A stretch of 5,842 bases of DNA from an uncultured Desulfovibrio sp. (GCA_900550745.1 URTO01000139.1:1-5842), one strand, 5' to 3'; counted from the stretch's first letter, positions 1 through 5,806 are shown. The notes: a model not told the origin generated them from the letters alone. Translations and numbers: made by a program.

Positions 1-12
1 CGCCGCCTCCCG

Positions 13-22
13 CCCCCCCCCC
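13..22. repeat. Homopolymer run of ten C
   Basis: Ten consecutive C residues (ten G on the minus strand) lie about 16 bases past the stop codon of the OmpH-like gene. Runs of this length are prone to slippage during replication and sequencing. No intrinsic terminator for the OmpH-like gene is visible in positions 1-37, so its transcript probably ends outside the window or runs into the next gene. Confidence 0.85.
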
Positions 23-37
23 TGGTTCTCTCCCCGC

Positions 38-580
38 CTACTTCTTGGCTTCAGGCTTGGCGTCAGCCTTCGGAGCGGCCTTGTCGTCGGCCTTCGGGGC
101 GGCGGTGATGGGCTCCAGCTTGACGGGCGCGAAGGTCACCTTAGTCTTGTCCATTTCGGCGATCACTTCTTTGGTCACATCGGACTTGGGATCGAACGCG
201 AGCAGGCTTTCGGCATTCATGATGACCGAGTAGTTCTTCTTGGTGCGGAAGTCTTCGAGGGTCTTCTGCATCAAGCCGTTGATCTGCTGCACGACCTTCT
301 GCTGTTCGGCATTGACGATCTGCTGGTAGCCGACAAAGGTCTTCTGGAAACGGGCGCGGAGGGCTTCGTCATTGGGGGCCTTTTCGATCATGCCCTGAGC
401 CGTCTTGAGCTGTTCCTGCATGGCGGCTTCAAGCTGCTTCAGGTGCTCAATGCCGGCCTTGCCGGGTTCGCTTTCCTGAAAAAGGCGGGCCGGATCGACC
501 ACGGCGATTTTGCTGGCGGCGCAGCCGGTCGTCGCAAATACGAGCATGAGGCACAGAGCGATAGCGCTGATAGTACGCAT
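38..580 (-). CDS. OmpH/Skp-family exported protein, probable lipoprotein
   Basis: A 180-residue protein resembling the OmpH/Skp family of periplasmic chaperones, which hold unfolded outer-membrane proteins. Residues 1-19 form a hydrophobic signal sequence ending ATTG before Cys20, which could be a lipidation site, although Thr at -3 is atypical; signal peptidase I cleavage nearby is the alternative. The family hallmark follows: a short strand (KIAVVDPARLF, residues 24-34), then a long charged helix (about 40-115) suited to a coiled-coil arm, then a return segment (YSVIMNAESLLAFDP, 117-131). The last 20 residues are an Ala/Pro/Lys tail. I chose the ATG at 580 because GGAG sits 5 bases upstream and it begins the signal peptide. 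The frame is open to 661, but the extra 27 residues would bury the signal peptide. The gene appears monocistronic, with a terminator upstream (705-733) and its own promoter. The usual skp neighbours (bamA, lpxD) are not in the window. The family is fairly sure; the client proteins are unknown. Confidence 0.85.
   Translation of the reverse strand: MRTISAIALCLMLVFATTGCAASKIAVVDPARLFQESEPGKAGIEHLKQLEAAMQEQLKTAQGMIEKAPNDEALRARFQKTFVGYQQIVNAEQQKVVQQINGLMQKTLEDFRTKKNYSVIMNAESLLAFDPKSDVTKEVIAEMDKTKVTFAPVKLEPITAAPKADDKAAPKADAKPEAKK
61..102 (-). repeat. Tandem 24-base repeat coding the Ala/Pro/Lys tail
   Basis: Positions 61-78 and 85-102 match at 16 of 18 bases with a 24-base offset. The period is exactly eight codons, so each unit encodes APKADxKx near the C-terminus of the OmpH-like protein. 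Changes in copy number would lengthen or shorten the tail without shifting the frame. Such low-complexity tails are common in exported proteins and may act as flexible linkers. Confidence 0.7.
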
Positions 581-608
581 GGAAACTCCATTCGCAAAGA
601 GGTTCAAC

Positions 609-650
609 GTCGCCGCAACCCGGCGACTGGGGTTCTTTCCCATAGGAAAG
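609..650 (-). other. Two hairpins in the OmpH-like mRNA leader
   Basis: Two perfect inverted repeats lie between the predicted transcription start and the ribosome binding site. One is a 7-bp stem with a 5-base loop (609-615 with 621-627, GTCGCCG/CGGCGAC). The other is a 6-bp stem with a 4-base loop (635-640 with 645-650, CTTTCC/GGAAAG). Neither is followed by a T-tract in the direction of transcription, so they are not terminators. They leave the GGAG site free and could stabilise the messenger or bind a regulator. The role is inferred. Confidence 0.45.
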
Positions 651-667
651 GTTCCGTCCAAATGATC

Positions 668-696
668 ATCTTACCTTTTTTCCCCACAAGCCACAA
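668..696 (-). promoter_or_regulatory. Candidate sigma-70-type promoter of the OmpH-like gene
   Basis: On the minus strand TTGTGG (696-691) and TAAGAT (673-668) are separated by 17 bases. This gives a -35 match of 3/6 and a -10 match of 4/6 with ideal spacing. Transcription would start near 661 and leave a leader of about 80 bases. The position just past the transglycosylase terminator supports an independent unit. The hexamers are only moderate, so this is a candidate. Confidence 0.45.
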
Positions 697-704
697 TCCA
701 CAGC

Positions 705-733
705 AAAAGACGGGATCGCGGGGCGATCCCGTC
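705..733 (-). terminator. Intrinsic terminator after the lytic transglycosylase gene
   Basis: A perfect 11-bp stem (709-719 paired with 723-733, GACGGGATCGC and complement) has a 3-base loop and is followed on the minus strand by TTTTG. It lies about 47 bases past the transglycosylase stop codon. It separates that gene from the OmpH-like gene. The plus-strand side has no T-tract, so it works in one direction. Confidence 0.85.
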
Positions 734-779
734 GGCTTTCCGGCATGGAGGAAAAACAGCCTGCGCAGGGAAAGGGCCA

Positions 780-1904
780 TCAGCCCATAATGGAAAAACG
801 CTCACGCGACTTGAGCACCTTGGCAAGGAACGCCTTGGTTTCCCGCGAGGAAAGCTTCTCAAGGAGCGTATCCCGCACCTGTTCCGGCGTCATGGCATTG
901 ATGGCTTCAAAGGCGGCGTCACGCGACTTGCCGAATGTCCGCAGCATGCCGCCTGTACCGATATTATAGGCGGCGATGGCACAGTACTCTCTGGATTGGG
1001 GATCGGCGATCGCGGTCAGGTGCCGGTTCTGCAAAAGATACATATACGCTGTGCCGTACTTGATGTTCGTCTCAGGGTGCAGCAGCAGCGAAGGGGACGG
1101 CTTGCCGGTGCGTCCGAGCCAGCGATGCACTTCGCCGCCGGCCGTATTCGGCACCACCTGCATGAGGCCATGCGCCGAACGGTTGCTGATCAGATCAGGG
1201 TCGAAATCGCTTTCGGTGTAGATAATCGCGAATATCAAATCAGGCGAAAGATTATAACGGTCGGCATATTTCTCCACGACCGGGCGGTACTGCTCGGCCT
1301 GCCGGCGCATGGAGGCGGTCAGCCCGGAAAGCTGCCGCAATTCGCCAAGCAATTTTTCCGTACGCTCAAGGACTTCGGGGGCCAGCTCGAAAGCCTGCTG
1401 GCTGCCGTTCCAGCGCAGGGGCAGATCATCAAAGTCCATCTGTTTGCCCAACACGTCAAGATGGGCGGTTTCCGCCTGATTGACGCGGGGCATATTGGAA
1501 AACAGTTCCGCACTGGGAACGAAATCGGCCTGCCGGGGTTCCGTTGGGGCGGAGGCAAGCATCGCCGCAAGGGACGTACTGGTCGTTTCCAGCTTGACCG
1601 GGATGCTCCCGTGCAGCGGGCGCATGGTCACCGTACCGTCGCTCTGCACCTCCAGAACCGGAAAACGGCCCTCGGAAGCGGCAGAGGACGTTGAAGGGAG
1701 ATTCTGCTTCATGGCTTCCCGAAACTGCTCAGGAATATGAAGCAGCGGGCGGGGCAGAGGGTTTTCCCCTTTGGCCCGGCTGGTCGCTCCGGTGGCGGGC
1801 TCAAGGCTCTGATTGCCTCCTCCGGGCACAAAACCCGTCACAAGGGCAAGCAGGGCCAACGTGCCTGTCACAGAAACAGCATATCCTGCCAATGGGTTAC
1901 GCAT
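780..1904 (-). CDS. MltC-like lytic murein transglycosylase (SLT domain)
   Basis: A 374-residue exported enzyme predicted to cleave the MurNAc-GlcNAc bond of peptidoglycan in the periplasm, forming 1,6-anhydro ends. The SLT domain spans about residues 203-330. Its motifs are the catalytic Glu231 in YTESDFDP, GLMQVVP (246-252), and AYNIGTGG (312-319). The tail MTPEQVRDTL with a closing Arg/Lys-rich helix resembles E. coli MltC, so this is closest to the MltC/MltE branch. Residues 1-25 form a signal sequence or membrane anchor. The only cysteine is in the catalytic domain (residue 308), so unlike E. coli MltC it cannot be a lipoprotein. Residues about 30-200 are low-complexity and then helical, and I do not recognise them beyond a possible MltC N-terminal-like segment around 150-200. 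The ATG at 1904 has GAGGA 10 bases upstream. The gene stands alone, between a sigma-54 promoter and its own terminator. Confidence 0.9.
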   Translation of the reverse strand: MRNPLAGYAVSVTGTLALLALVTGFVPGGGNQSLEPATGATSRAKGENPLPRPLLHIPEQFREAMKQNLPSTSSAASEGRFPVLEVQSDGTVTMRPLHGSIPVKLETTSTSLAAMLASAPTEPRQADFVPSAELFSNMPRVNQAETAHLDVLGKQMDFDDLPLRWNGSQQAFELAPEVLERTEKLLGELRQLSGLTASMRRQAEQYRPVVEKYADRYNLSPDLIFAIIYTESDFDPDLISNRSAHGLMQVVPNTAGGEVHRWLGRTGKPSPSLLLHPETNIKYGTAYMYLLQNRHLTAIADPQSREYCAIAAYNIGTGGMLRTFGKSRDAAFEAINAMTPEQVRDTLLEKLSSRETKAFLAKVLKSRERFSIMG

Positions 1905-1983
1905 AAAAAAACTATCCTCGACTGTTTGGGTCCAGCCGGAAAAAAAGCATCTTTCCAGCTCATAGGGCGCGCCGTAAGGTTAT

Positions 1984-1999
1984 AGCAAAGAGCGTGCCA
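1984..1999 (-). promoter_or_regulatory. Sigma-54 (RpoN) -24/-12 promoter of the transglycosylase gene
   Basis: The minus strand reads TGGCACG-CTCT-TTGCT. This matches the sigma-54 consensus TGGCACG-N4-TTGCW at every fixed position, with the GG and GC pairs at the required spacing. It lies in non-coding DNA, faces the lytic transglycosylase gene and predicts a start near 1973 with a leader of about 69 bases. Sigma-54 promoters need an AAA+ enhancer-binding activator, so expression should depend on a signal. A short inverted repeat (CTTCTT 2005-2010, AAGAAG 2020-2025) sits just upstream of the -24 element. Confidence 0.85.
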
Positions 2000-2071
2000 G
2001 AATCCTTCTTAGATGGAAAAAGAAGATCTGGAAGGTTTGAGCGCCCTGCGCACCCTATGAACGGGCACCAC

Positions 2072-2104
2072 AAAAAAAGCCCCTTTTCCTCACGGAAAAG
2101 GGGC
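2072..2104 (-). terminator. Strong intrinsic terminator, minus strand
   Basis: A perfect 11-bp stem (2079-2089 with 2094-2104, GCCCCTTTTCC and complement) and a 4-base loop are followed on the minus strand by seven T. It is the first convincing terminator after pgl, about 400 bases past the pgl stop. It ends either a long pgl 3' region or a separate short transcript starting in the AT-rich island. It also insulates the sigma-54 promoter from upstream transcription. Confidence 0.92.
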
Positions 2105-2266
2105 CGAAAGCCATTTCCGCCCTATGGGGCGAGAAGTGAGGCGCCAAGCCGTTTTTGAGGCTCCCCCCATCAAGAAGTTTCGGACGAAAACCGGATCGCC
2201 CCTCCAAACAGGACAAGGCGCACGGCAGATCCCCGCATGCCTCCAAAAGGCGAGACGCGGGAGGGC

Positions 2267-2287
2267 GAGCCGAAGACGGCTCTTTTT
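2267..2287 (+). terminator. Possible plus-strand intrinsic terminator
   Basis: The plus strand has GAGCCG, a 4-base AAGA loop, CGGCTC and then five T. This is a short but well-formed terminator shape (6-bp stem). No plus-strand gene lies upstream, so it may stop antisense transcription or an unrecognised plus-strand RNA. Read on the minus strand, the same hairpin would be the first stem of the possible small RNA. Confidence 0.4.
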
Positions 2288-2299
2288 ACCGGGTAAAAA
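2283..2299. promoter_or_regulatory. Perfect operator-like palindrome
   Basis: TTTTTACC and GGTAAAAA (8 bp each) face each other across a single central G. The symmetry is perfect over 17 bases and sits at the edge of the AT-rich island, where a small RNA transcript would begin. It could be a binding site for a dimeric repressor. The left half overlaps the T-tract of the plus-strand hairpin. The regulator is unknown. Confidence 0.4.
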
Positions 2300-2400
2300 C
2301 CTTTTTTGGTATCATTATTTGTACTTTAATCGAAAATACCCACTCTAATGGTACAATATTTTATACGTTAATAAGAATAATTTTCTTTACATAAATTATC
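2283..2400. other. AT-rich intergenic island
   Basis: This segment has 28 G or C in 118 bases, in sharp contrast to its roughly 60% GC surroundings. It has no open frame of note. It contains -10-like hexamers on the minus strand (TATAAA at 2365-2360, AATAAT nearer the island's left side) but no convincing -35 partner at 16-18 bases. The composition fits a promoter or protein-binding region (for example H-NS-like or IHF), or a small remnant of acquired DNA. I see no inverted repeats or target duplication that would mark an insertion. Confidence 0.6.
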
Positions 2401-2421
2401 ATGTGTCCTTCCGCAGAATCC

Positions 2422-2483
2422 GGGACAATACGGAAATGTCCCCACCCGGCGGCTTCCGCTCCACGAAAACCTTTTCCGGGTGG
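2422..2483 (-). other. Hairpins just downstream of pgl
   Basis: Read on the minus strand, a perfect 8-bp stem CCACCCGG/CCGGGTGG (2476-2483 with 2442-2449) begins about 22 bases past the pgl stop. It encloses a small GCGG/CCGC hairpin. A second 6-bp stem GGGACA/TGTCCC (2437-2442 with 2422-2427) follows at once. There is no T-tract, so this is not a classical terminator. It could protect the 3' end of the pgl messenger or assist factor-dependent termination. Confidence 0.4.
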
Positions 2484-2504
2484 ATCCCCTCCGCAGCCCA
2501 CCGG

Positions 2505-3290
2505 CTACTGCCGCCCTCCGCAGGCGGCTTCGTCCATGACCCAGATCAGCTCGCCTCCCTTCGGCCGCACAAGCTGCACGGGCAAAGAGGCGGGCGCCAG
2601 CAGATCCAGCGCCTTGCCGAGCGGAGGACGCTTCCCCGCCCCCGTCACCAAATACAGGCAGCAACGGGACGCGTTGATCATCTCCAGCGTCAACGTGATG
2701 CGGCGGCTCTCCGGCTTGGGGGCCAGATGTTCAGCTACGGCGGCCCCGGTCAGGCGGCCCGAACGCAGCGCATCGGGCGCCAGCAGCGGGCTGCCGGGGA
2801 ACAGCGAAGCGGTATGCCCGTCATCCCCCATGCCGAGCAGGGTGCAATCAAGACGGGGCCTCCCCCCTTCCGCCGGAACGTGCCGCCGCAAAATTTCCTC
2901 ATAAGCCACGGCGGACTCACCGGGATCGATCTCGCCGTCCATCGGATAGATTGCCGCCGCCGGGACATGCGCCAGCAATTCCTGATTGGCCGCACCGTAA
3001 TTGCTTGCGGGATGTTGCGGGGCAACACAGCGTTCATCCACCCAGAAAACGCGGGTGTGCGCCCAGTCGATCCGCTCCGCCCACGCCGCCGTGCGCAGCA
3101 GCCGGAACAACGCCAACGGCGTGGAGCCTCCCGACAGGGCCAGCGTGAAGACGCCGCGCCGGGATACGGCCTCCGCACAGCGGGCGGCCAGCAACCCGGC
3201 GGCGCATGACGCCACGCCGTCCGCATCGGCCCGGACATACGTTTCAAGGTGAAGCCCATCCAATGGATTATCCGTTTTGTTCTGGAGCAT
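2505..3290 (-). CDS. pgl: 6-phosphogluconolactonase
   Basis: A 261-residue cytosolic enzyme that hydrolyses 6-phosphogluconolactone to 6-phosphogluconate, the second step of the oxidative pentose phosphate pathway, which follows glucose-6-phosphate dehydrogenase. It is the DevB/glucosamine-6-phosphate isomerase-like type. Motifs in order are ALSGGSTP (51-58, phosphate loop), VDERCV (84-89), SNYG (96-99), LLGMGDDGHTASLFPG (151-166, active site with the conserved GDDGH), RITLT (197-201) and the C-terminal GELIWVMDEAA. The length matches the family. The frame is open to 3434, but I chose the ATG at 3290 because AGAGGA lies 8 bases upstream and the family fold starts just after it. The upstream extension is out-of-frame channel sequence. 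The first 23 bases overlap the end of the channel gene, so translation is probably coupled. zwf and gnd are not in the window. Confidence 0.95.
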   Translation of the reverse strand: MLQNKTDNPLDGLHLETYVRADADGVASCAAGLLAARCAEAVSRRGVFTLALSGGSTPLALFRLLRTAAWAERIDWAHTRVFWVDERCVAPQHPASNYGAANQELLAHVPAAAIYPMDGEIDPGESAVAYEEILRRHVPAEGGRPRLDCTLLGMGDDGHTASLFPGSPLLAPDALRSGRLTGAAVAEHLAPKPESRRITLTLEMINASRCCLYLVTGAGKRPPLGKALDLLAPASLPVQLVRPKGGELIWVMDEAACGGRQ

Positions 3291-5766
3291 CGTTCTTGTC
3301 CTCTTGCTGTAGTGTCGGCTCTTTCGCCTTGCGGGGGCTGCGCAGTTCCACGGGCACGGTTTCGTTCTCGCGCAGGTGGACGTCCATTTGCGGGAAAGAG
3401 ATTTCAATGTTGGCCTCAGCGAACTTGGCGTCAATGGCTTTTCGGATGTCCGAGGCTATGCCGCTGCCGTGCAGGATGTCCCCCACCCAGAAGCGCAGCC
3501 GGAAATCCAGCGAGCTGGCCGCGAAATCGTTAAACAGAACCACCGGTTCCGGATAGGCCAGAACCTTCTGGTGCTCCTTCGCCACCTGCTTGAGCAGTTT
3601 CTCGACGAGCTGGATATCCGACCCGTAGGCCACGCCCACAGCGACCTCCTGCCGAACCATGCGCCCGTTGCGCGTCCAGTTGGTGAGCTTGCCGGACAGG
3701 AACTCCGCATTAGGCACGAAGATGACGGCATTGTCGAACGTCTCCACCTGCGTGGAACGGATATTGATGCGCCGGACGATGCCGGTGACGCCGCCCACGT
3801 CAATGACGTCGCCTTCGCGCAGGGTCTGCCCGAAGATGACCAGAAGCCCGCTGACGAAGTTGTTGATGATGTTCTGGAGGCCAAAGCCGATGCCTACGGA
3901 CAAGCCGCCGGCGACCACCGCGATGCTGGTCAGGCTGAACCCAAGCGCGCTCAGGGTATATAAACCGAACAAGCCCCACAGGAGATACGTGAACCCGGCC
4001 TGAATCGGCCCCACAAGGCTGCGGTCAAGGCGCATGGAGTGCGCGGGCAGATCCGCAATGAACGACCTCCCCACCGAAATGAAAGAGCGGGTCACGTAGA
4101 ACGCGCTGACGATGAACAGCACCTGAAGCATGCTGAATGAAGTCTTGCCTACGCTCACGTCCATGTTCGCCAGGTGCGTCAGCAGGAACTCGCCGCCGGG
4201 GTAGGCCAAAATCCAGAGCCCCGTTGCCGCCGTCGCCAGCACGAGCATGGCGGGAAGCGCCAAAGCCAGCAGGAACCCGCTGAACAAAGCCTTCACCCCT
4301 TCCTGCGGCATGTGCTCGGCAATGACATTCATGAGCCGCATAAAGCCAACGGCCTGCTGCACGCACACGGCCACAGCCGCATACGCCACGCATACCAGAA
4401 TCGACAGCCTCCCCCATCCAATCAGGGTCATGAGCACGGCAATCCAGAGGATAAAGGACTGCCCTTTCAAAAGATTGATGACCAGCGGGAACGGGATGTC
4501 CGGCAAGGGGCGCTTGTAGTCGCGCCAGAGCGTGGCAAGCGACATCAGCAGCCAGATGCCGCCAAGGATCGGGCCGGGCAAATTGAAAAACAGGAGGAGA
4601 AGCCCGCCGAGCAAGGGGGTGAACAACGGCCACAACGGGGAGCGCAACTGAAGATCGTTCCGCTGGAATGTATATAAGTCCCATGCAAGCGCCATCTGCC
4701 CAAGGCTCAGGAGCAGCGTGCCGATGATGGACAGGACATGGTACGAGCCGCTCGGAGACCATGCCGCAAAATGGAACGTGAAGCCAAAGGACAGCCAGAT
4801 GAAGCTGTGCCCGCACATCTTGGCCCATCCCGTGCGCAGGGATTCGGGCCATGTCCTCGACATGCGGCGCGATATAAAAATAAGGCCGTGCAGGGGCAGG
4901 ATAAACACGATCGCGCGCAGTATGACGCCAAGCCACCCGGCGAGGGTCCACGGCAGTTCCGCGTTCATGCGGACGGAGAAAGTTTCCTGCAGCGCATTGA
5001 TGCTTTTCTGGATATTAAGCCATGAATCCACATCGTAAATCTTGCCCGAACGCTGGAGATAATAATCCTGCCACAGTCCGGGAATGGACTTGGCAACCCG
5101 CCCGGTCAGGGATGTGATGTTTTCCTGAAGTTTGCGGGCGGGCGCGAGTACGCGGCTGATGCGGATCTGAACCGTATTCAGCCGCCCCTGCGTCTGCGCA
5201 AGATCGCTCAAAAAAGCCCGCAGCTCCGGGGAAATGTCCGTTTCATCCTTCGATGGGGTGGAGTCCTGCTCCAGAAGGGAAATTTCACTGAGCCTGCCTT
5301 TCAGCGTGTTCAGCGTGCCTTCCAGCGGTTCCAGCACATCCGAGAGCTTCTCGTTCAGCCGTGCCAGCCGCTGCTGGACGACGGACAACTCCAGCGGCAA
5401 CCCCCTGCTCACGCGGGAAAGCGTCATAAGCCGCTGGTACTCTTCCTCTATGCTGTTGAGCGCCTCATTCAGGTTACGGGAAGCGTCCGGCAGGCGTTTG
5501 GTCAAGGCCACGGTTTCCGCGTCAATGGCCCCAAGTTCCTCCACCCGGTTTTGGAGCAACGTATTCCAGACATCCTGCGTCGGATCGGGCGCGGGTTTCG
5601 GCGCGCTCGCGGGCGCATCCGTTTTCTGCCCGGATACGGGAGCGGCATCGGCAAAAGCGATGCAAGGCAGGGAAAGGCTCAGGCAAAGAAACAGGGAAAC
5701 AAGTCGGAGAGCATTCATACAGCGGCGTTCCGTTCGGCTAGAGTATGTTCGACGTTCCCGGAACAT
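3268..5766 (-). CDS. Large MscS-family mechanosensitive ion channel (DUF3772-like periplasmic domain)
   Basis: An 832-residue inner-membrane channel predicted to open under membrane tension and release solutes during hypo-osmotic shock. In order it has a signal peptide (about 17-40), a Pro/Ala-rich linker, and a helical, coiled-coil-like periplasmic region (about 65-260) resembling the DUF3772 domain. About ten hydrophobic segments follow (270-298 through 588-610). Next is the pore-lining MscS helix AVVAGGLSVGIGFGLQNIIN (616-635), then the beta domain with GDVIDVGGVTGIV (652-664) and FVPNAEFLSGKLTNWTR (683-699), then a cytoplasmic alpha/beta domain to about 800 and a charged tail. This is the MscK/MscM/YbiO size class, not small MscS. 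The ATG at 5766 has AAGGA 9 bases upstream. The ATG at 5718 has a weak site but starts a textbook signal peptide, so the true start may be there. The last 23 bases overlap pgl. Confidence 0.92.
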   Translation of the reverse strand: MFRERRTYSSRTERRCMNALRLVSLFLCLSLSLPCIAFADAAPVSGQKTDAPASAPKPAPDPTQDVWNTLLQNRVEELGAIDAETVALTKRLPDASRNLNEALNSIEEEYQRLMTLSRVSRGLPLELSVVQQRLARLNEKLSDVLEPLEGTLNTLKGRLSEISLLEQDSTPSKDETDISPELRAFLSDLAQTQGRLNTVQIRISRVLAPARKLQENITSLTGRVAKSIPGLWQDYYLQRSGKIYDVDSWLNIQKSINALQETFSVRMNAELPWTLAGWLGVILRAIVFILPLHGLIFISRRMSRTWPESLRTGWAKMCGHSFIWLSFGFTFHFAAWSPSGSYHVLSIIGTLLLSLGQMALAWDLYTFQRNDLQLRSPLWPLFTPLLGGLLLLFFNLPGPILGGIWLLMSLATLWRDYKRPLPDIPFPLVINLLKGQSFILWIAVLMTLIGWGRLSILVCVAYAAVAVCVQQAVGFMRLMNVIAEHMPQEGVKALFSGFLLALALPAMLVLATAATGLWILAYPGGEFLLTHLANMDVSVGKTSFSMLQVLFIVSAFYVTRSFISVGRSFIADLPAHSMRLDRSLVGPIQAGFTYLLWGLFGLYTLSALGFSLTSIAVVAGGLSVGIGFGLQNIINNFVSGLLVIFGQTLREGDVIDVGGVTGIVRRINIRSTQVETFDNAVIFVPNAEFLSGKLTNWTRNGRMVRQEVAVGVAYGSDIQLVEKLLKQVAKEHQKVLAYPEPVVLFNDFAASSLDFRLRFWVGDILHGSGIASDIRKAIDAKFAEANIEISFPQMDVHLRENETVPVELRSPRKAKEPTLQQEDKNDAPEQNG

Positions 5767-5768
5767 AC
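5743..5768. promoter_or_regulatory. Inverted repeat over the channel gene start
   Basis: GTATGTTC (5743-5750) and GAACATAC (5761-5768) form a perfect 8-bp inverted repeat with a 10-base spacer. A smaller repeat, GTTCC-C-GGAAC, is nested at 5754-5764. It covers the ATG at 5766. As DNA it could be an operator; as RNA it would place that ATG in a stem. A weak promoter-like pair, TTGCCG-18-TATGTT, overlaps it on the minus strand, and if used it would require the ATG at 5718. Confidence 0.4.
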
Positions 5769-5806
5769 CCTGCTATCCTTCGGCTCGGCAACCACTGAGA
5801 ATGTGA

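Larger units (their letters stand above)
1958..2129. repeat. Three copies of a CCCTATG element around the sigma-54 promoter
   Basis: The 7-mer CCCTATG occurs three times in about 170 bases: 1958-1970 (minus strand, GCGCCCTATGAGC), 2050-2062 (plus, GCACCCTATGAAC) and 2117-2129 (plus, CCGCCCTATGGGG). The first two agree at 11 of 13 positions and form an inverted pair bracketing the promoter. With a start near 1973, the copies centre at about +10, -83 and -150, and the last two distances are typical of enhancer-binding activator sites. The third copy is also the loop side of a small hairpin (2118-2131). Function is inferred from position only. Confidence 0.4.
2072..2290 (-). ncRNA. Possible small non-coding RNA
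   Basis: This GC-rich block of about 200 bases follows an AT-rich island and ends in a strong terminator, the usual layout of a stand-alone small RNA gene. It holds several stems: GAGCCG/CGGCTC (2267-2282), CGCCC/GGGCG (2118-2131), and a possible long-range pair between CGCCCTCC near the 5' end and GGAGGGGCG further on. No open frame within it is convincing; the longest (2055-2246, TTG start) reads straight through the terminator. I could not match it to 6S, SRP, tmRNA, RNase P or a riboswitch class I know. No clear -35/-10 pair was found, so it may equally be the 3' end of the pgl messenger. Confidence 0.3.

Noticed and set aside
996..1694. Plus-strand open frame of 232 codons opposite the transglycosylase gene
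   Set aside because: The opposite strand encodes a complete SLT domain with its catalytic motifs; this frame has none.
2170..2238. Minus-strand 22-codon frame starting at ATG 2238
   Set aside because: GGAGG lies only one base before the ATG, too close to serve as a ribosome site, and no downstream gene would use it as a leader peptide.
2055..2246. Minus-strand open frame of 63 codons in the intergenic region
   Set aside because: It starts at TTG, has no usable ribosome site and translates straight through the intrinsic terminator at 2072-2104.
2072..2290. Known structural RNA (6S, SRP, tmRNA, RNase P) or riboswitch
   Set aside because: The conserved sequence signatures I would expect for these were not found, and the terminal ends do not pair as a 6S closing stem would.
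2403..3209. Plus-strand open frame of 268 codons opposite pgl
   Set aside because: It is antisense to a clear pgl gene, is rich in Arg, Gln and Pro with no fold or motif, and has no good ribosome site. It is a shadow of high-GC coding DNA.
4025..4951. Minus-strand open frame of 308 codons inside the channel gene
   Set aside because: It overlaps the membrane region of the channel in another frame. Its product is rich in His, Arg and Ala, with no motif.
5234..5806. Plus-strand open frame of 190 codons at the right end
   Set aside because: It is a Ser/Arg-rich shadow of the channel's signal peptide and periplasmic helices.
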